NCBI GenBank assembly: GCA_011109175.1
Contig: RDEW01000011.1
Location: forward strand, 483,095-547,094
Direction: 5' to 3'
Length of the DNA stretch: 64,000 nt
Origin: Dicyema japonicum
Taxonomy: Eukaryota > Dicyemida > Rhombozoa > Dicyemidae
The notes beneath the pieces were generated by a model. It saw only the letters and a list, made by a program, of their open reading frames with translations. It did no database searches and was not told the origin of the DNA. The position numbers were made by a program, and so were the translations under genes. How positions within the stretch are numbered: position 1 is the first letter of the stretch; the number at the start of each line of letters is the position of its first letter. Shown piece after piece: positions 1-11,100 of the stretch.

Positions 1-395
1 TTAATTTTTATCAACAAAAAAATTATACAGTGAGTAATTTTTGTATTAAGAAATTAGAATTATCGGTATTTGTTACTTTTTGTTGTAATGTCAGACGAAT
101 TGGTTCTATTAACAGGCGACTCTTAAAATAAATTTACTAAGTTCAACCTCTTCTGGGTTTTCTTGGTTAGTTATTTGCTCAAGCAATTCGAGAATCATTT
201 TATTTTTTATATATTCTTGTTGGTAGTTGATTGTATTGCTTCTCATTAAAAAGGCGCCACGACAAAACAGAAAATAATTTAAACTCAAATTTATTTATAA
301 ATTATTGAATAATTATTTTTATTAAACCTGTCTAACACTTTCATGATTAATATTATCATTTTTAATTTTTTAATAAAAGGTTATCTTTCTATTTT
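1..395. other. A+T-rich stretch, no gene recognised
   Basis: I see no coding region, RNA gene or element boundary that I can support here. The sequence is A+T-rich with stop codons in all frames. Confidence 0.5.
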
Positions 396-590
396 CTATC
401 TTTTTTCCCTTTGTTCAATTAGCGTGGCTTCATTTGATCCACCTGCTGGGATGGCATCAAAAATATTATCCACTATCTCCCAGCTGACTGGATCATTTCT
501 TGGAGTGGTTGCTACAATTATGGTTTCAGATGGACCAGTCTTAGCATTGGATACACTAAATTGATTTTTAACCATTAACTTTTTTCTCAT
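396..590 (-). CDS. Hypothetical small ORF, 64 residues
   Basis: This minus-strand ORF starts MRKKLMVKNQF and is hydrophilic. It has a non-repetitive, protein-like middle (WEIVDNIFDAIP) and ends at a TAG. Its composition is more protein-like than the surrounding frames, and it could be one exon of a larger gene with tiny introns. I do not recognise a family, and no neighbouring exon could be joined. It may also be chance. Confidence 0.25.
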   Translation of the reverse strand: MRKKLMVKNQFSVSNAKTGPSETIIVATTPRNDPVSWEIVDNIFDAIPAGGSNEATLIEQREKR

Positions 591-1020
591 TGTATCCGGA
601 GTTAATCAAAAAAGAATACAATGTCGTCTTAATTTTTTACTAGTTAAAAATCTAACCGTTAATTGTGGCATCATAAGGTAGATTCTATGCTGTCTACCGT
701 ATCAAAGTATCCCCATCTCCCCCCTGTTACGTTATTAGCGTTGGCCACGCGATCATCTGTCTGAGGTAGCTCTAAATGCCCTTATTTACGTACTATAATA
801 TCGTATTTTTCTTAGTCCTGGTTCCGGGTAAACTTTTGGTGCTATTAGAATGGGTTTTATTTCTCTTAGCAAGAAAGAAGGTCTCAAAGCCAATAATTAA
901 CTAATGTCAACTTCTAGTAATTATCGACTCTCCTAAGTGCTCAACCAATGATCCAACCGCCTTTTAGAGGTGTCTGCTAGAATTTCACCAGAAAAACTCA
1001 TCAAGGTGACTTTCTTTAGG
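591..1020. other. Intergenic, nothing recognised
   Basis: No supported gene or repeat. All frames are interrupted. Confidence 0.4.
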
Positions 1021-1026
1021 ACTGAT

Positions 1027-1430
1027 AGGGGGGTACTGGTGGATTATAGTACCCCTAAGCAATTTTTCTTATAAATGCTAGACTTAATAATTTTTCAACT
1101 CTAAATTTTTTGATCGCTAGAAACAACTTGCCCTACTTATTACTCTAAATCACCGTGAGACTGACGTTGCAAAGGACAAACATGAGAGACCTTGAAATCG
1201 GTCCCTATTTGGAGGAAAACGAAATTTTTAATTTTGTCTAAAAACGTGATTAACAATGCAAGAGGCGAAAATAGGAGACATTGACATTGTCCCCTTTTCG
1301 GAGGAAATACGAAATTTTTATTTTTGAATAAAAACGTGATTGGTGTTGCAAGGGACAAAAAACTATGGATATTTTTTGCAGTATAGTAGCCCAAAGCACT
1401 TATAGTACACCTATGCAATTATAGAACCCC
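1027..1430. repeat. MITE-like element with internal ~90-bp duplication
   Basis: The left edge (ggggggtact) and the right edge (rc of ...agaacccccc) form rough inverted ends, and both are followed by variants of 'ttatagta.acc'. Inside, about 1162-1340 holds two diverged head-to-tail copies of a unit of about 90 bp, each with 'ggaggaaa.acgaaattttta' and 'aaaacgtgatt'. A non-autonomous DNA element is the simplest reading. Target duplications were not found. Confidence 0.35.
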
Positions 1431-2040
1431 CCAAAAATAATAATTTTTGTGATCATAAAAAATTTTTAAAATTATTTTTTATACCTAAAGAGTTTTATGT
1501 TAACCTTGGTTCTAACCGTAATACATTGGACATGTTCTCTGCACCTTTTTTGACTTTTAATGGAATATCAATCCCCTCCACAAACTCAATCAAATCATTG
1601 AGTCTAGTTGACCAATTAGCCAAGTGGTTAATTGATCAGAAGGTTGATGTGATGAAGTAAACTTTAGTGTTCAACTTATGCAAAGAAAATCATATTCGAG
1701 TAAGCATTAATGACCTCATTGATCCTGAGTCGGTAGACGGAATGAGAAAATCAGATATTTTTACAGTAGCATCTGTGAAATATTAATAAAATAATAGACC
1801 TGTTAGTTTGAAATGCTTATTAGGCGAAAGATTCAACTGAAAGCTGTTGTTAGAATTTCGTGATTGATAGAAAATTCACCAGGATATTTTCTAATAACAG
1901 TCTTAACCTTTTCAGTGACTTTCTTGATTGAACGAGGAATAACAGTTGATGACACTAGTATTTTATTCAAAAATTTGAAAAATTAAAAATAAAAATCAAT
2001 AAAAATTTTTAAACAATAAAATACAACCGTAAAGACGTTC
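1431..2040. repeat. Intergenic; SINE-C relic near 1600-1665
   Basis: Around 1600-1665 the string 'ccaattagccaagtggttaa' is followed by 'tgatcagaaggtt'. The same head occurs at about 30530 and 33850. It looks like the A-box region of a tRNA-derived SINE (family C here). The rest of the stretch shows nothing I can support. Confidence 0.35.
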
Positions 2041-2086
2041 ACATCATGGAACAACACATATTATACCCAAGAGACTGGACACGACA

Positions 2087-2206
2087 TGCTCTTCATGCGG
2101 TTATGTCAATGCACGCAAATATGGACTTTTCTGCTCGTCTTGTGGGGACTTTTTCCACCTCGGATGCATAAAGATGTCTCAGCGGGCTGCATGTTCGCTC
2201 TGCTGT
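2087..2206 (+). other. PHD finger coding segment of the LINE
   Basis: In one frame the translation has C-x2-C, about 12 residues, C-x2-C-x4-H-x2-C, about 9 residues, then C-x2-C, with an aromatic pair before the His (DFFH). This is the C4HC3 signature of PHD zinc fingers, which usually bind histone tails. It lies upstream of the RT in the same orientation. No stop lies within the motif. Confidence 0.7.
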
Positions 2207-4548
2207 GGAACTGCAGTGTCTGCATGGGCACTGATCGGAAACCCAGACGATCATCCAAACGAGCACGTCGAACCAAATGAGCCTCTTGACATCAATGATA
2301 CGGACAACCTCTTGCTCTTCTTGTCGGATCTAAGGAAAGCCAAGAAGATTCCAATCAGGATGCCAAGACCCGTCCCGATCCCCGCGGCTACATGCTGGTT
2401 TCTGCAATTGACGATGCTCTCGCGTCCGACGACCAGAAGCCTGGCTAAAACTCCTCAGTTTCGCCCTGATGGCACTTGAAATTCCATTTATCGACTCAAA
2501 AGAAGATCAACGAAACACAGGAGAAAGTACGACACTTGGGAACTCCCTTTCCTCAAAAATGAAAGAACATCCAGGTTTTTCATATAAATTCTCTCACCAA
2601 GACGAAAGTCCTGAAACCGAAACACCCTGATGCCAATCCTCCGGTTTCTTTGAATGGCCGGACAACTTGGAGAGAGTAAATCGCAAACTCCGAGCGGCGT
2701 TGCGCGTTGTTGCCAGCGACGATACTGTCATGGCCGCGACTCCTGAGGTGCTTGAACTACTGAGACGAAAACATCCATGTCCCCTGGCAGATTACCGCCA
2801 TCATTACAAAACTGATTATGCGTATTTTGAACGGAGATATTCCACCTTACGCAAGGAAGCTTCTTTTTTCAGTGCACATCTACTGGTCTTCAAAAAACCG
2901 AAGGTGGGGTCCGCCCATCGTGATCGGCAACTATTTCAGAAGACTGACAACGAAAATCGCATGCAGTATTGTCTGTCCGAGAATATCTGAAGAATTTTCC
3001 CTCTTCAACTGGGGGTCGGTGTAAGGAACAGATGCCAGGCGGAGTGCATGCTGCGAGGTGTTTTTTTTGGACAGAAAGACGAACAAAACACACACATTGG
3101 GGTCAAGCTGGTCATCTGCAATGTTTTCAATTCACTGCGGAGGAATAAAATTTTCGAAACTACAAGCAAACGAGCCCCGGAACTTATTCTAATCGTCTAC
3201 CTCGCATATGGAATTAACTCTTCAATGGTTTTCGGGGACAAGATTATTGTTCGGAGACTGGAATCCAACAAGGGACCCACTTGGTCCACTTCTCTTCGCT
3301 CTGGCCATCGATGAAATTGTCCGCTCTATCAACACAAAACTAAACCTCTGGTATCTTGATGACGCCACGATTGGAGAGCCGTGGAGAAAAGTTCATGACG
3401 TTCTGTCATATGCTGTGTCGGCACTACAAAACCTCTAACTTGAGATAAATATAAAGAAATCGGAGCTAATAAATATCACATACTCGGAGAGTGATTTTAT
3501 CAACGTGGTCGAGTCTTTCAACTCGGTACTACTTGGAATTACTGTCGTACCCAGGGAGCGGACATACTTTCTTGGGTGCCCACTTGACGAAAAAGAACTA
3601 ACAAAAGAGAATGAACTCTCTAGAGTTACGAGAAACTTTCCTCATCGATGCTCATACTGCGTTCTTCCTTTTGAAGAATAGCATCGGCTCGCCCAAACTC
3701 CTGTACGCTCTCCGTTGTTCTCCCTGCTTCAAACCTCGTGACATCTTCCTGTCACTGGATAGGATATTGAGAAAATCATCCGAATTGCTTCTAAACATCC
3801 ACTTTGACGTGCCAAGTTGGAATCAATGCAAGCTTCCTACACGCCTCAGAGGCACGGGTCTCAGGTCGGCGCTGGAGATCACCTTTCCAGCAAATGTGTC
3901 ATCGCTCTCAAGTGGAAGCCTTTTGGTCCAAGATATCCTACGTTTTCCAACCGGACTTTCTTGGGAAAAGTCTTCGACGAAGTTCGTGAAACTGGTTTGG
4001 ATACGCCGAACGATCTTTCGAAACAACGAGACTGGGATGAGATCTACTTCAAGAATATCTTCGACGTGCTAAAGTCTGAGCCCAACCAGCATCGTCTCAC
4101 ATGCCTCGTGTCTGCCGCCAACCATGGGAGCGGAGCGTGGCTGGATGCACTCCCGTGTTCCTCCCTAGGGATTTTTTGTACGATGATTGTATTCGGATTG
4201 CGATCGCACAGCGCCTGGGATTTGATGTTTGCGTCGAACACCAATGTTGTTGTAGAAGGATCGTCGATGCCAAATGGCTGCATCCGCTTTCGTGCAAAAG
4301 GAGTGCGGGCAGAGTACCCCGCCACGCTGATATGAACAACATTGTCATGCGTGCTCTTGAAGCTGCAGGTTTTCCGGCAGTGCTGTTGCCCGTAAAAATG
4401 ACCGCGGAGACGGGAAAAGACCGGATGGGCTAACTATCTTCCCATGCACTGAGGGAAAATCGCTCGTATGGGACTGTACTGTTGTGGATTCTTTCCCGAA
4501 CTCGATGATACTCAGCTCGGCGCAGTCTGCTGGATCGCAGCCGATCTA

Positions 4549-4880
4549 ATAATAATAATAATAATAACAGCCTTTTCACGAGAGCCATAATATTTATATC
4601 TCCGCATAGGTAGGAAACACAAATTATTTAAGTAAAGAACAGTTAATTTTAACTATTCGTAGAGTCAAACAATGATCTTCACATCTTTTTTTTTTTCTTG
4701 TGTGTGGGTCTTTTTTAGACTATCCAGTTCCGCAGTGAATGTCCACTGATGACGACGTCACTCGTCAAGCCCTTTAGCATCGTAGATGTGTGGAACCTTC
4801 CACCAGGTGAACAGCAGCGAGAATCGAACCCGTAACCTAAGCCACTTTGCCCGACACCTAACCACTATGCCACCTGGCTG
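4549..4880 (-). mobile_element. tRNA-derived SINE (family A), inserted in the LINE endonuclease
   Basis: Read on the minus strand it starts with a tRNA-like head: A box tggcatagtgg (about 4874-4864) and B box ggttcgattc (4830-4821). A body of about 250 bp follows, ending '...gaaaaggctg' and a (TTA)n tail at 4549-4565. The LINE reading frame resumes on the far side (AEKAELAEKIK). A 5'-truncated sister with the same body and tail lies at about 20573-20764, and a weaker one near 48540. Confidence 0.85.
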
Positions 4881-5140
4881 AGAAAGCCGAATTGGCCGAG
4901 AAAATCAAGATTAAAAAATATGACGAAATTGTAGACCGCTTTCGTTTTGTACCGGTGGCAATCGAGAAGTCTGGTGCTGCGGGAAGTATCACTGCCTCTT
5001 TCCTGAAGGAAATCGGGAGAAAATTGGCTCACCGTAAGAAAGACGTGCGAGAAGCGGTCTGGCTGAGGCAACGAATTGGGATTGCAGCTGTCCACGGAAA
5101 CGTTTACTCCGTAATGTCAGCAGCCGCTCTTCCCCATTAT

Positions 5141-5553
5141 TATTATTACCCCCAGGATCGCTGGGTCAAAAAGAAAGAAATAAAAGTTCTCAACTAACTA
5201 AGTGATCCCAGACCGACAAGGGAGAAGACGAGTCCGGCGGGGTCGAGAATCCTGAACAGCTCTTTCTCATCGGACATGGCATCGGCTCAAAATCTCTGTA
5301 TGATTGTAGATATTTCGATAGTGTATGGAATAGAGGGCAGCTCGGTAAACTAGCCTCCTATAAGATTTTCCGTTGTAATTCGATTAAGAAATTTTCAATG
5401 AGCTAGATTTTGTGTTCTGGTCCAATTAACCTTATTGCAGTCTCCTTGATTGCAGATAGTTTCAATGAGGAGGATCGTGAAATCTGCATTGCCCACGAAG
5501 GACTTGCCTACGTCATCGTTGGTTGGATAAATTGTTCATAAATCATGGCAAGG
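5141..5553. other. Dispersed repeat (5187-5290) and unassigned sequence
   Basis: After a short (ATT)n at 5137, the string 'aactaactaagtgatccc' begins a block of about 100 bp that is repeated, diverged, at about 27970-28090 (shared order: agtgatccc, cgag, ggtcctcgaag/ggtcgagaat). It may be a LINE or SINE 3' region. The remainder shows nothing supported. Confidence 0.4.
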
Positions 5554-7311
5554 TCACAAATTGGGCTCTAAGAGTTTTGAGAGCACTTTTAAAATTCTCA
5601 TTTTCTTCAAAGCAGAAGAGACTTTGTTCTCAACATGTCGGATAAAGGTGAGTCCCTGATCAAAGGTGACTCTCAGAATTTTCGGTGTTTCGTTAATTGG
5701 AATAGCCTCGTTCTTCATAAAGATTTTTGGTTCGACAGAGCTGTCTTTTGTAAGTGGTAAACAGCGTGACAGAGGACTTTGTTGCTGATGTGTCGAGTCT
5801 CCGCTTCGAGAGTCATAGTTCCAGCTTCTCAAGCATTTTTTGAGCGGACTGAGTCGCTGATTGAATGCTTCTGTCCTTGGAGGCAAGAATGATATCGTCG
5901 GCATAGGAGAGGATTAGACAGTTTTCATTACAGGTTTGTGGCATGTCGTTTATGTAGAGATTGAAGAGTTGGGGTGATATTGGGCAGCCTTGAGGGACTC
6001 CATTTGGACAGTGGCGAGATCTTGTTGTTGCAAAGTACTTGTGCTCGTCTTCCATTTAAGAAGTTTCCAAGCCAAAGTTTCAAGTTCTACCAAAGATGGT
6101 TTGAAAGCGATGAGAAAAGTATTCTTGTAGAGCTTCTCGTTAGATCGAGGAAATATGCTATTAAACTGGCATATGGACTTGATTTAAAATCTAAATTACC
6201 CCTAATTATGAAAGACGTGCAAGATCTATTAAAAAAATATTGCACCACTTGAAAAAATAATTCTTGTTTGGTGCAAGAGGTCGATAATTCGAAGAGGAGA
6301 CATATGGTGTCTCGTTATACCAGACCCCATCAACTAGGACAAACTCCTTGGCTTCTCCCTGTTTAATTAGTTATTAATTAGCAACGAGTTTGTTATGTTA
6401 ATAAAATTTATCTATCTAAGTTTCAAGTTCGGATGGATGTTGGTTTCGAATATTTTCTTTGTAAGGAGTTTCCTAGGAACGCTTTTGTGATGTGATGGGG
6501 TTTGGGGGAGTTAAATCTTTCTGCAATGAATTTTGTGACAGTTGTGAGGTATGTTGTGATCGACTGTTATCCAGGAATCCGTGCTGGGTCGAAGGTATTG
6601 AGATTGAGTCTTGTACTTTTTCCAGAACAAGCCTTTCAAAGATCCTTGAGACCGGACTCAGAATAGATATTGGGCGGTAGGAAGATGGTTCATCTATTGG
6701 TTTGTTAGGTTTTCGAATAGGTTTGATTAGAGACTTCTTCCATAATTCAGGGATTGTATTTGTGTCAATGGATAGGTTGAAGATATAGGCTAATAGTTCC
6801 AGGGCTCGATGGCCTAGGTGCTTCAGTTCACATGTGGTTATGTTGTCTGGTCCGTTGGCCTCTGAGTTGTTGGCTTTGGATATGTCTCTGCGAACATCCT
6901 GGCTAGTAAATAGGATCCAGTAATTGGAGCGTTTCAGTTCAATCTTTTTCTGGAATACTTGGTGTTCTTTTGAAAACCTCTTGTAGGAGATAGACGTATA
7001 ATATTTTATCAGAGTGTCTGGTTTTATGTAGACTTCGACTTTTCTCTTTTGGGAGGATCTTTTGATGTTCTTGATCCACTTCCACACTCTCTGCATTAGG
7101 AATTCTTGCAGAGAGCCTTTGATAGTCTCGTCCATCTTAAATTATTTCGTTCTCTGATCAAATGTTTCGTCGTTGTGTTGAAACGTTTTGATGACGTAGG
7201 TGCCTCTTCATTGGAATGTACTTCCTTTTCGCAGCTTTTATGGTGGAGTTGAACCATTTCACTAATTGTTCGACGGTGGGAGGAGTGGGGAAATTTAATA
7301 GTCCAATTCAA
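5554..7311 (-). mobile_element. Jockey-type LINE, ORF2 reverse transcriptase, degenerate
   Basis: Reading 7311 to 5554 on the minus strand gives the RT motifs in order: NGPDNITTCELK, SYRPISILSPVSRIFERL, a 'LKLWLGNFLNGRRA' stretch, PQGCPISPQLFNLYINDMP, the catalytic LSYADDIILASKD, and then an 'ETPKILRVTFDQGLTF' thumb segment. Several frameshifts and stops break the frame. A 330-bp insertion (6088-6417) splits the copy. Related elements are at 17.7-19.6 kb, 41.7-43.6 kb, 56.0 kb and 61.3-61.9 kb. Confidence 0.88.
6088..6417 (+). mobile_element. 330-bp retro-insertion with perfect 13-bp target duplication
   Basis: The 13-mer aagtttcaagttc occurs at 6075-6087 and again at 6418-6430, and the Jockey reading frame continues across if the intervening DNA is removed. 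The insert reads as an open frame of 54 codons from its first base (YQRWFESDEKSILVELL..., ending at TGA 6250-6252), followed by about 165 bp with an AATAAA at 6400-6405, 12 bp before the end. This fits a 5'-truncated retrocopy of a cellular mRNA. It could also be a SINE; no poly(A) is left. I do not recognise the encoded protein. Confidence 0.7.
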
Positions 7312-8150
7312 TTATTGACGTAATCATTGAATCCTCTCCAGTTCACAAGGCTGTAATTAGTTATCGTTGGACATTGTCCTTTTATCCGTGACCTCGTTTT
7401 GACCTCCAAAAATCCTGGTGTCATATTTCACTGACCAGTCAATAAAAGGGGTCAAGGACGGTGATAACAGTGAGATGTCAATAGATGAAGGCTTATCATT
7501 ACGTCGAGTAGGTGTTCTTGTATGGGATGCAGGATCGTTGAGTATACATAGACTGTGGAGAAAGGAGTCTTTCAATGTTAAATAATTGCTCGAAAAAGTC
7601 AAATTTAATTTTTAAGGTCAAAAGATATATTTTAAGGTCATATTTCTATCATTTTTAGGTCATCTTTGTGGTTGCCCTAGTTATGAACAAAAAAGTATCA
7701 GATGTTCATAGGATCCAGATTCGAATTTTATCCAGTCCAAAATTGAAAGAACTTGGGGGATCATCTGTCAGAAAATGCACGTGTTGGCTGATAGTTAATA
7801 TGATTCTATGTATTTTACTAATATTAAATTCTGAATTTCATTGAGTATCTGAACTAAATGGAACATGTCCTTGAACAGCGACCTCTGCCTAACCACCTTG
7901 TTTACTGAGAGCAAGTACTGACTACTGAAAATACATGTTGGTCACTGAAGTTGCCAGATGTTCCAAAGTCAGGATACATCTGGTGGAGCTGGCGTCTCTG
8001 TTAGGCGATGATGTGGCAATTGATCTGAGAGAACAGCAAACGAAGGAGAGGGAGTTCGAAAACTCTTAAGAGAAGGAAACATCGATTCTGATAAAATTTA
8101 GTTCTCATTAAATTTTTTATTGCTAATAATAATGAGTAAAATTTTATGCG
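7312..8150. other. Intergenic; possible DNA-element end near 7605-7690
   Basis: No gene is supported. At about 7672 'ttgccctagttatg' resembles (reverse complement) the taactagggc ends seen at 40742, 23344 and 55214. It is preceded by repeated 'aaggtca' words, which also occur in the 23.4-kb and 46.3-kb repeats. This is probably a MITE remnant. Confidence 0.3.
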
Positions 8151-11100
8151 TTAGAAATTATTTGTGTTAGTGTGGTCTGAATTTATATCTCTGTTTTTAA
8201 TTCCCTTCATTTTATAACGCTTTAAATTAAAAATTAGTTTACCGAATGATAGATCTGGAAAAGATCGTCTTGTGATCTTTCGTCAGAATTATGTTCAGAT
8301 ACATTTGGGGTAGGATAAAACGGAATTTTTATGGGAGATGCGACATTCGAAGAATTCACTTCAATTTGTGTCGGAGGTTTCTTAATGGGCCTTGGGGTTC
8401 CCATTATGGGTAAATTGGAAAACATTTTTAACTTACTCCCAATCGACTCCTTCGGGAAAGACTGTTTCGTATTCATAGACGATTCGGTCTTGTGAAATGA
8501 CGATTTATCAAGCTCAGAGTTAAATGCTGGAGTAGCTATTACTTTTTGTTTATTATTGATACTTTGAGTATTTGACGATTCCTCGCCCCAATTTAGAGTT
8601 CTTGATGGTATATTTTTTTGGTTTTCTGAAAATTTATCAGCTGAGCTTTAGGTTGTAAAATCTGATTTTCTGTTTTGATTGGCTGTTCATTTTCAAAAAA
8701 AAATTTAGCGTCAAAAGGATTCGGTTCTGGGATCTTTCTTCGTTTCGACAAGTTGTTCAATTTCACAAAATTTTTTAACCGTCAAAGGATTTAGTTGAAT
8801 AATGTTAGTCTCAGTTACTGGCTGTTTTAATTTCTGAAAAATTTGTAGTCTCCCAAGGATTTGACTGTGATAGTCTAGTTTCCGTCCCTGAAGATTGCTT
8901 AATTTCGGACAATTTTTTAACCTCCCATGGATTCGATTGCGATATTTCGGTTTTTTGTCTTGAAGGTTCTTTAATATCAGACAATTTTTGAGTATTATAT
9001 GGAGTTGACTGTGATGGTATAATTTCTGTTCCTGAAATTTCTTATTTTCAAACATTTTTTTAGCATCCAATATATTTGTTCCACAAATTGTCACATTCGT
9101 TTCAACTGGTCGTTCAATTTCCGAAAAATATTTTGCCTCCCAAGGATTTGATTGTGTCATTTTAGTTTCTGTACTTGAAGGCTGTTCAATTTCAAACAAC
9201 TTTTCACCTTCCCAAGGATTTGATTGTGACATTTTAATTTCTGTTCTGTTGGTTGTTCAATTTCGAACAACTTTTCAGAGTCCCAAGGATTTGATTGTGA
9301 AATTTTAGATTCTGTTTTTGTTGGTTGTTCAATTTCAAACAATTTTTCAGAGTCCCAAGGATTTGATGTGATTTTAGATTCTGTACTTGGTTGTTCAATT
9401 TCAAAACAACTTTTCAGAGTCCCAAGGATTTGATTGTGAAATTTTAGTTTCTGTTCTTGTTGGTTGTTCAATTTCAAACAACTTTTCAGAGTCCCCAAGG
9501 ATTTGATGTGAAATTTTAGTTTCTGTTCTTGTTGGTTGTTCGATTTCAAACAACTTTTCAGCACCCATGGATTTGAGTTCGTAGTTTTAGATTCTGTTCT
9601 TGTTGGTTGTTCAATTTCAAACAACTTTTCAGAGTCCCAAGGATTTGACTGTGAAATTTTAGATTCTGTTCTTGTTGGTTGTTCAATTTCAAAACTTTTC
9701 AGAGTCCCAAGGATTTGACTGTAAAATTTTAGATTCTGTTCTTGTTGGTTGTTCAATTTCAAACAACTTTTCAGAGTCCCAAGGATTTGACTGTGAAATT
9801 TTAGTTTCTGTTCTTGTTGGTTGTTCAGTTTCAAACAACTTTTCAGAGTCCCAAGGATTTGATTGTAAAATTTTAGTTTCTGTTCTTGTTGGTTGTTCAA
9901 TTTCAAACAACTTTTCACAGTCCCAAGGATTTGAATGTGAAATTTTAGTTTCTGTTCTTGTTGATTGTTCAATTTCAAACAACTTTTCAGAGTCCCAAGG
10001 ATTTGATTGTGAAATTTTAGTTTCTGTTCTTGTTGGTTGTTCAATTTCAAACAACTTTTCAGCACCCCATGGATTTGAGTTCGTAGTTTTAGATTCTGTC
10101 TTGTTGGTTGTTCAATTTCAAACAACTTTTCAGCACCATGGATTTGAGTTCGTAGTTTTAGATTCTGTTCTTGTTGGTTGTTCAATTTCAAACAACTTTT
10201 CAGAGTCCCAAGGATTTGACTGTGAAATTTTAGTTTCTGTTCTTGTTGGTTGTTCAATTTCAAACAACTTTTCAGCACCCCAAGGATTTGAGTTCGTTGT
10301 TTTAGATTCTGTCCTTGTTGGTTGTTCAATTTCAAACAACTTTTCAGAGTCCCAAGGATTTGACTGTGAAAATTTTAGTTTCTGTTCTTGTTGGTTGTTC
10401 GATTTCTAACAACTTTTCAGCACTCCATGGATTTGAGTTCGTAGTTTTAGATTCTGTTCTTGTGGGTTTTTCAATATCCGAAAAATTTGTAGTCTCCCAA
10501 GGATTTGACTGTGATTGTTTAGTTTCCGTTCCTGAAGATTGCTTAATTTCGGACAATTTTTTAACCTCCCATGGATTTGATTGCGATATTTCGGTTTTTT
10601 GTCTTGAAGGTTCTTTAATATCAGACAATTTTTGAGTATTATATGGAGTTGACTGTAATGCTATAATTTCTGTTCCTGAAGGTTTCTTATTTTCAAATAT
10701 TTTTTTAGCCTCCAATATATTTGCTCCACGGATTGTCGCCTTCGTTTCAACAGGTCGTTTAATTTCCGAAAAATTTTTAGCTTCCCGAGGATTTGACCTT
10801 ATTTCTATTTTTGAAAGTTGTTTAATTTCAAACAACTTTTTAGCTTCCCAAAAATTTGATGGTGATATATATGTCTCAGACAATGAAGATTGCTTATTTT
10901 CAGATAATTTTTTAGCCTCCCATGAATTCGATTGCGATATTTTAGTTTTTGGTCCTGGAGGTGTCCTAACATCAGACAATTTTTGAGCGTTATATAGATT
11001 TGACTGTGATATTCTAGTCTCCCTTTCCATTGGTTGTTTCACTTCAGAAAATGGTTTACTCTTGGAAAATTTATTCCTCTCAGAAATTCCCTTTGATGAG

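Larger units (their letters stand above)
2040..5140 (+). mobile_element. Endonuclease-type LINE (R2-like group) with N-terminal PHD finger, degenerate
   Basis: The order of domains is that of a single-ORF LINE. A PHD finger of C4HC3 spacing lies at 2087-2206 (CSSCG, then CSSCGDFFHLGC, then CSLCC). Next comes a helical linker with RAALRVVASDD (about 2680-2720), then reverse transcriptase at about 2810-3440 (DPLGPLLFALAID; catalytic motif LWYLDDAT). A zinc knuckle follows (CVEHQCCC...LHPLSCKRSAGR, about 4227-4315), then an endonuclease C-terminus (FVPVAIEKSG, 4880-5140). The frame is broken by many indels and stops, so the copy is dead. A SINE splits the endonuclease at about 4550-4880. Relatives lie at 16.4, 23.6, 39.5, 45.3, 53.4 and 55.3 kb. 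The family assignment rests on the RT, knuckle and endonuclease order. The PHD at the front is unusual for this group. Confidence 0.8.

Noticed and set aside
1140-1418. 92-residue ORF as a secreted protein
   Set aside because: It lies inside a MITE-like repeat with internal duplication and has no family match.
4800-4880. A tRNA gene on the minus strand
   Set aside because: A and B boxes are present, but the cloverleaf does not close and the sequence continues into a SINE body and tail.
9157-10335. 392-residue minus ORF (LKLNNQQEQKLKF repeats) as the true frame
   Set aside because: The flanking non-repeat exons use the SQSNPWDSEKLFEIEQ frame. The other frame is open only because the unit is 72 bp.
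9672-10635. Plus-strand ORFs of 245 and 106 residues rich in Cys and Phe
   Set aside because: They are the complement of the 72-bp coding array. The open frame follows from the repeat period.
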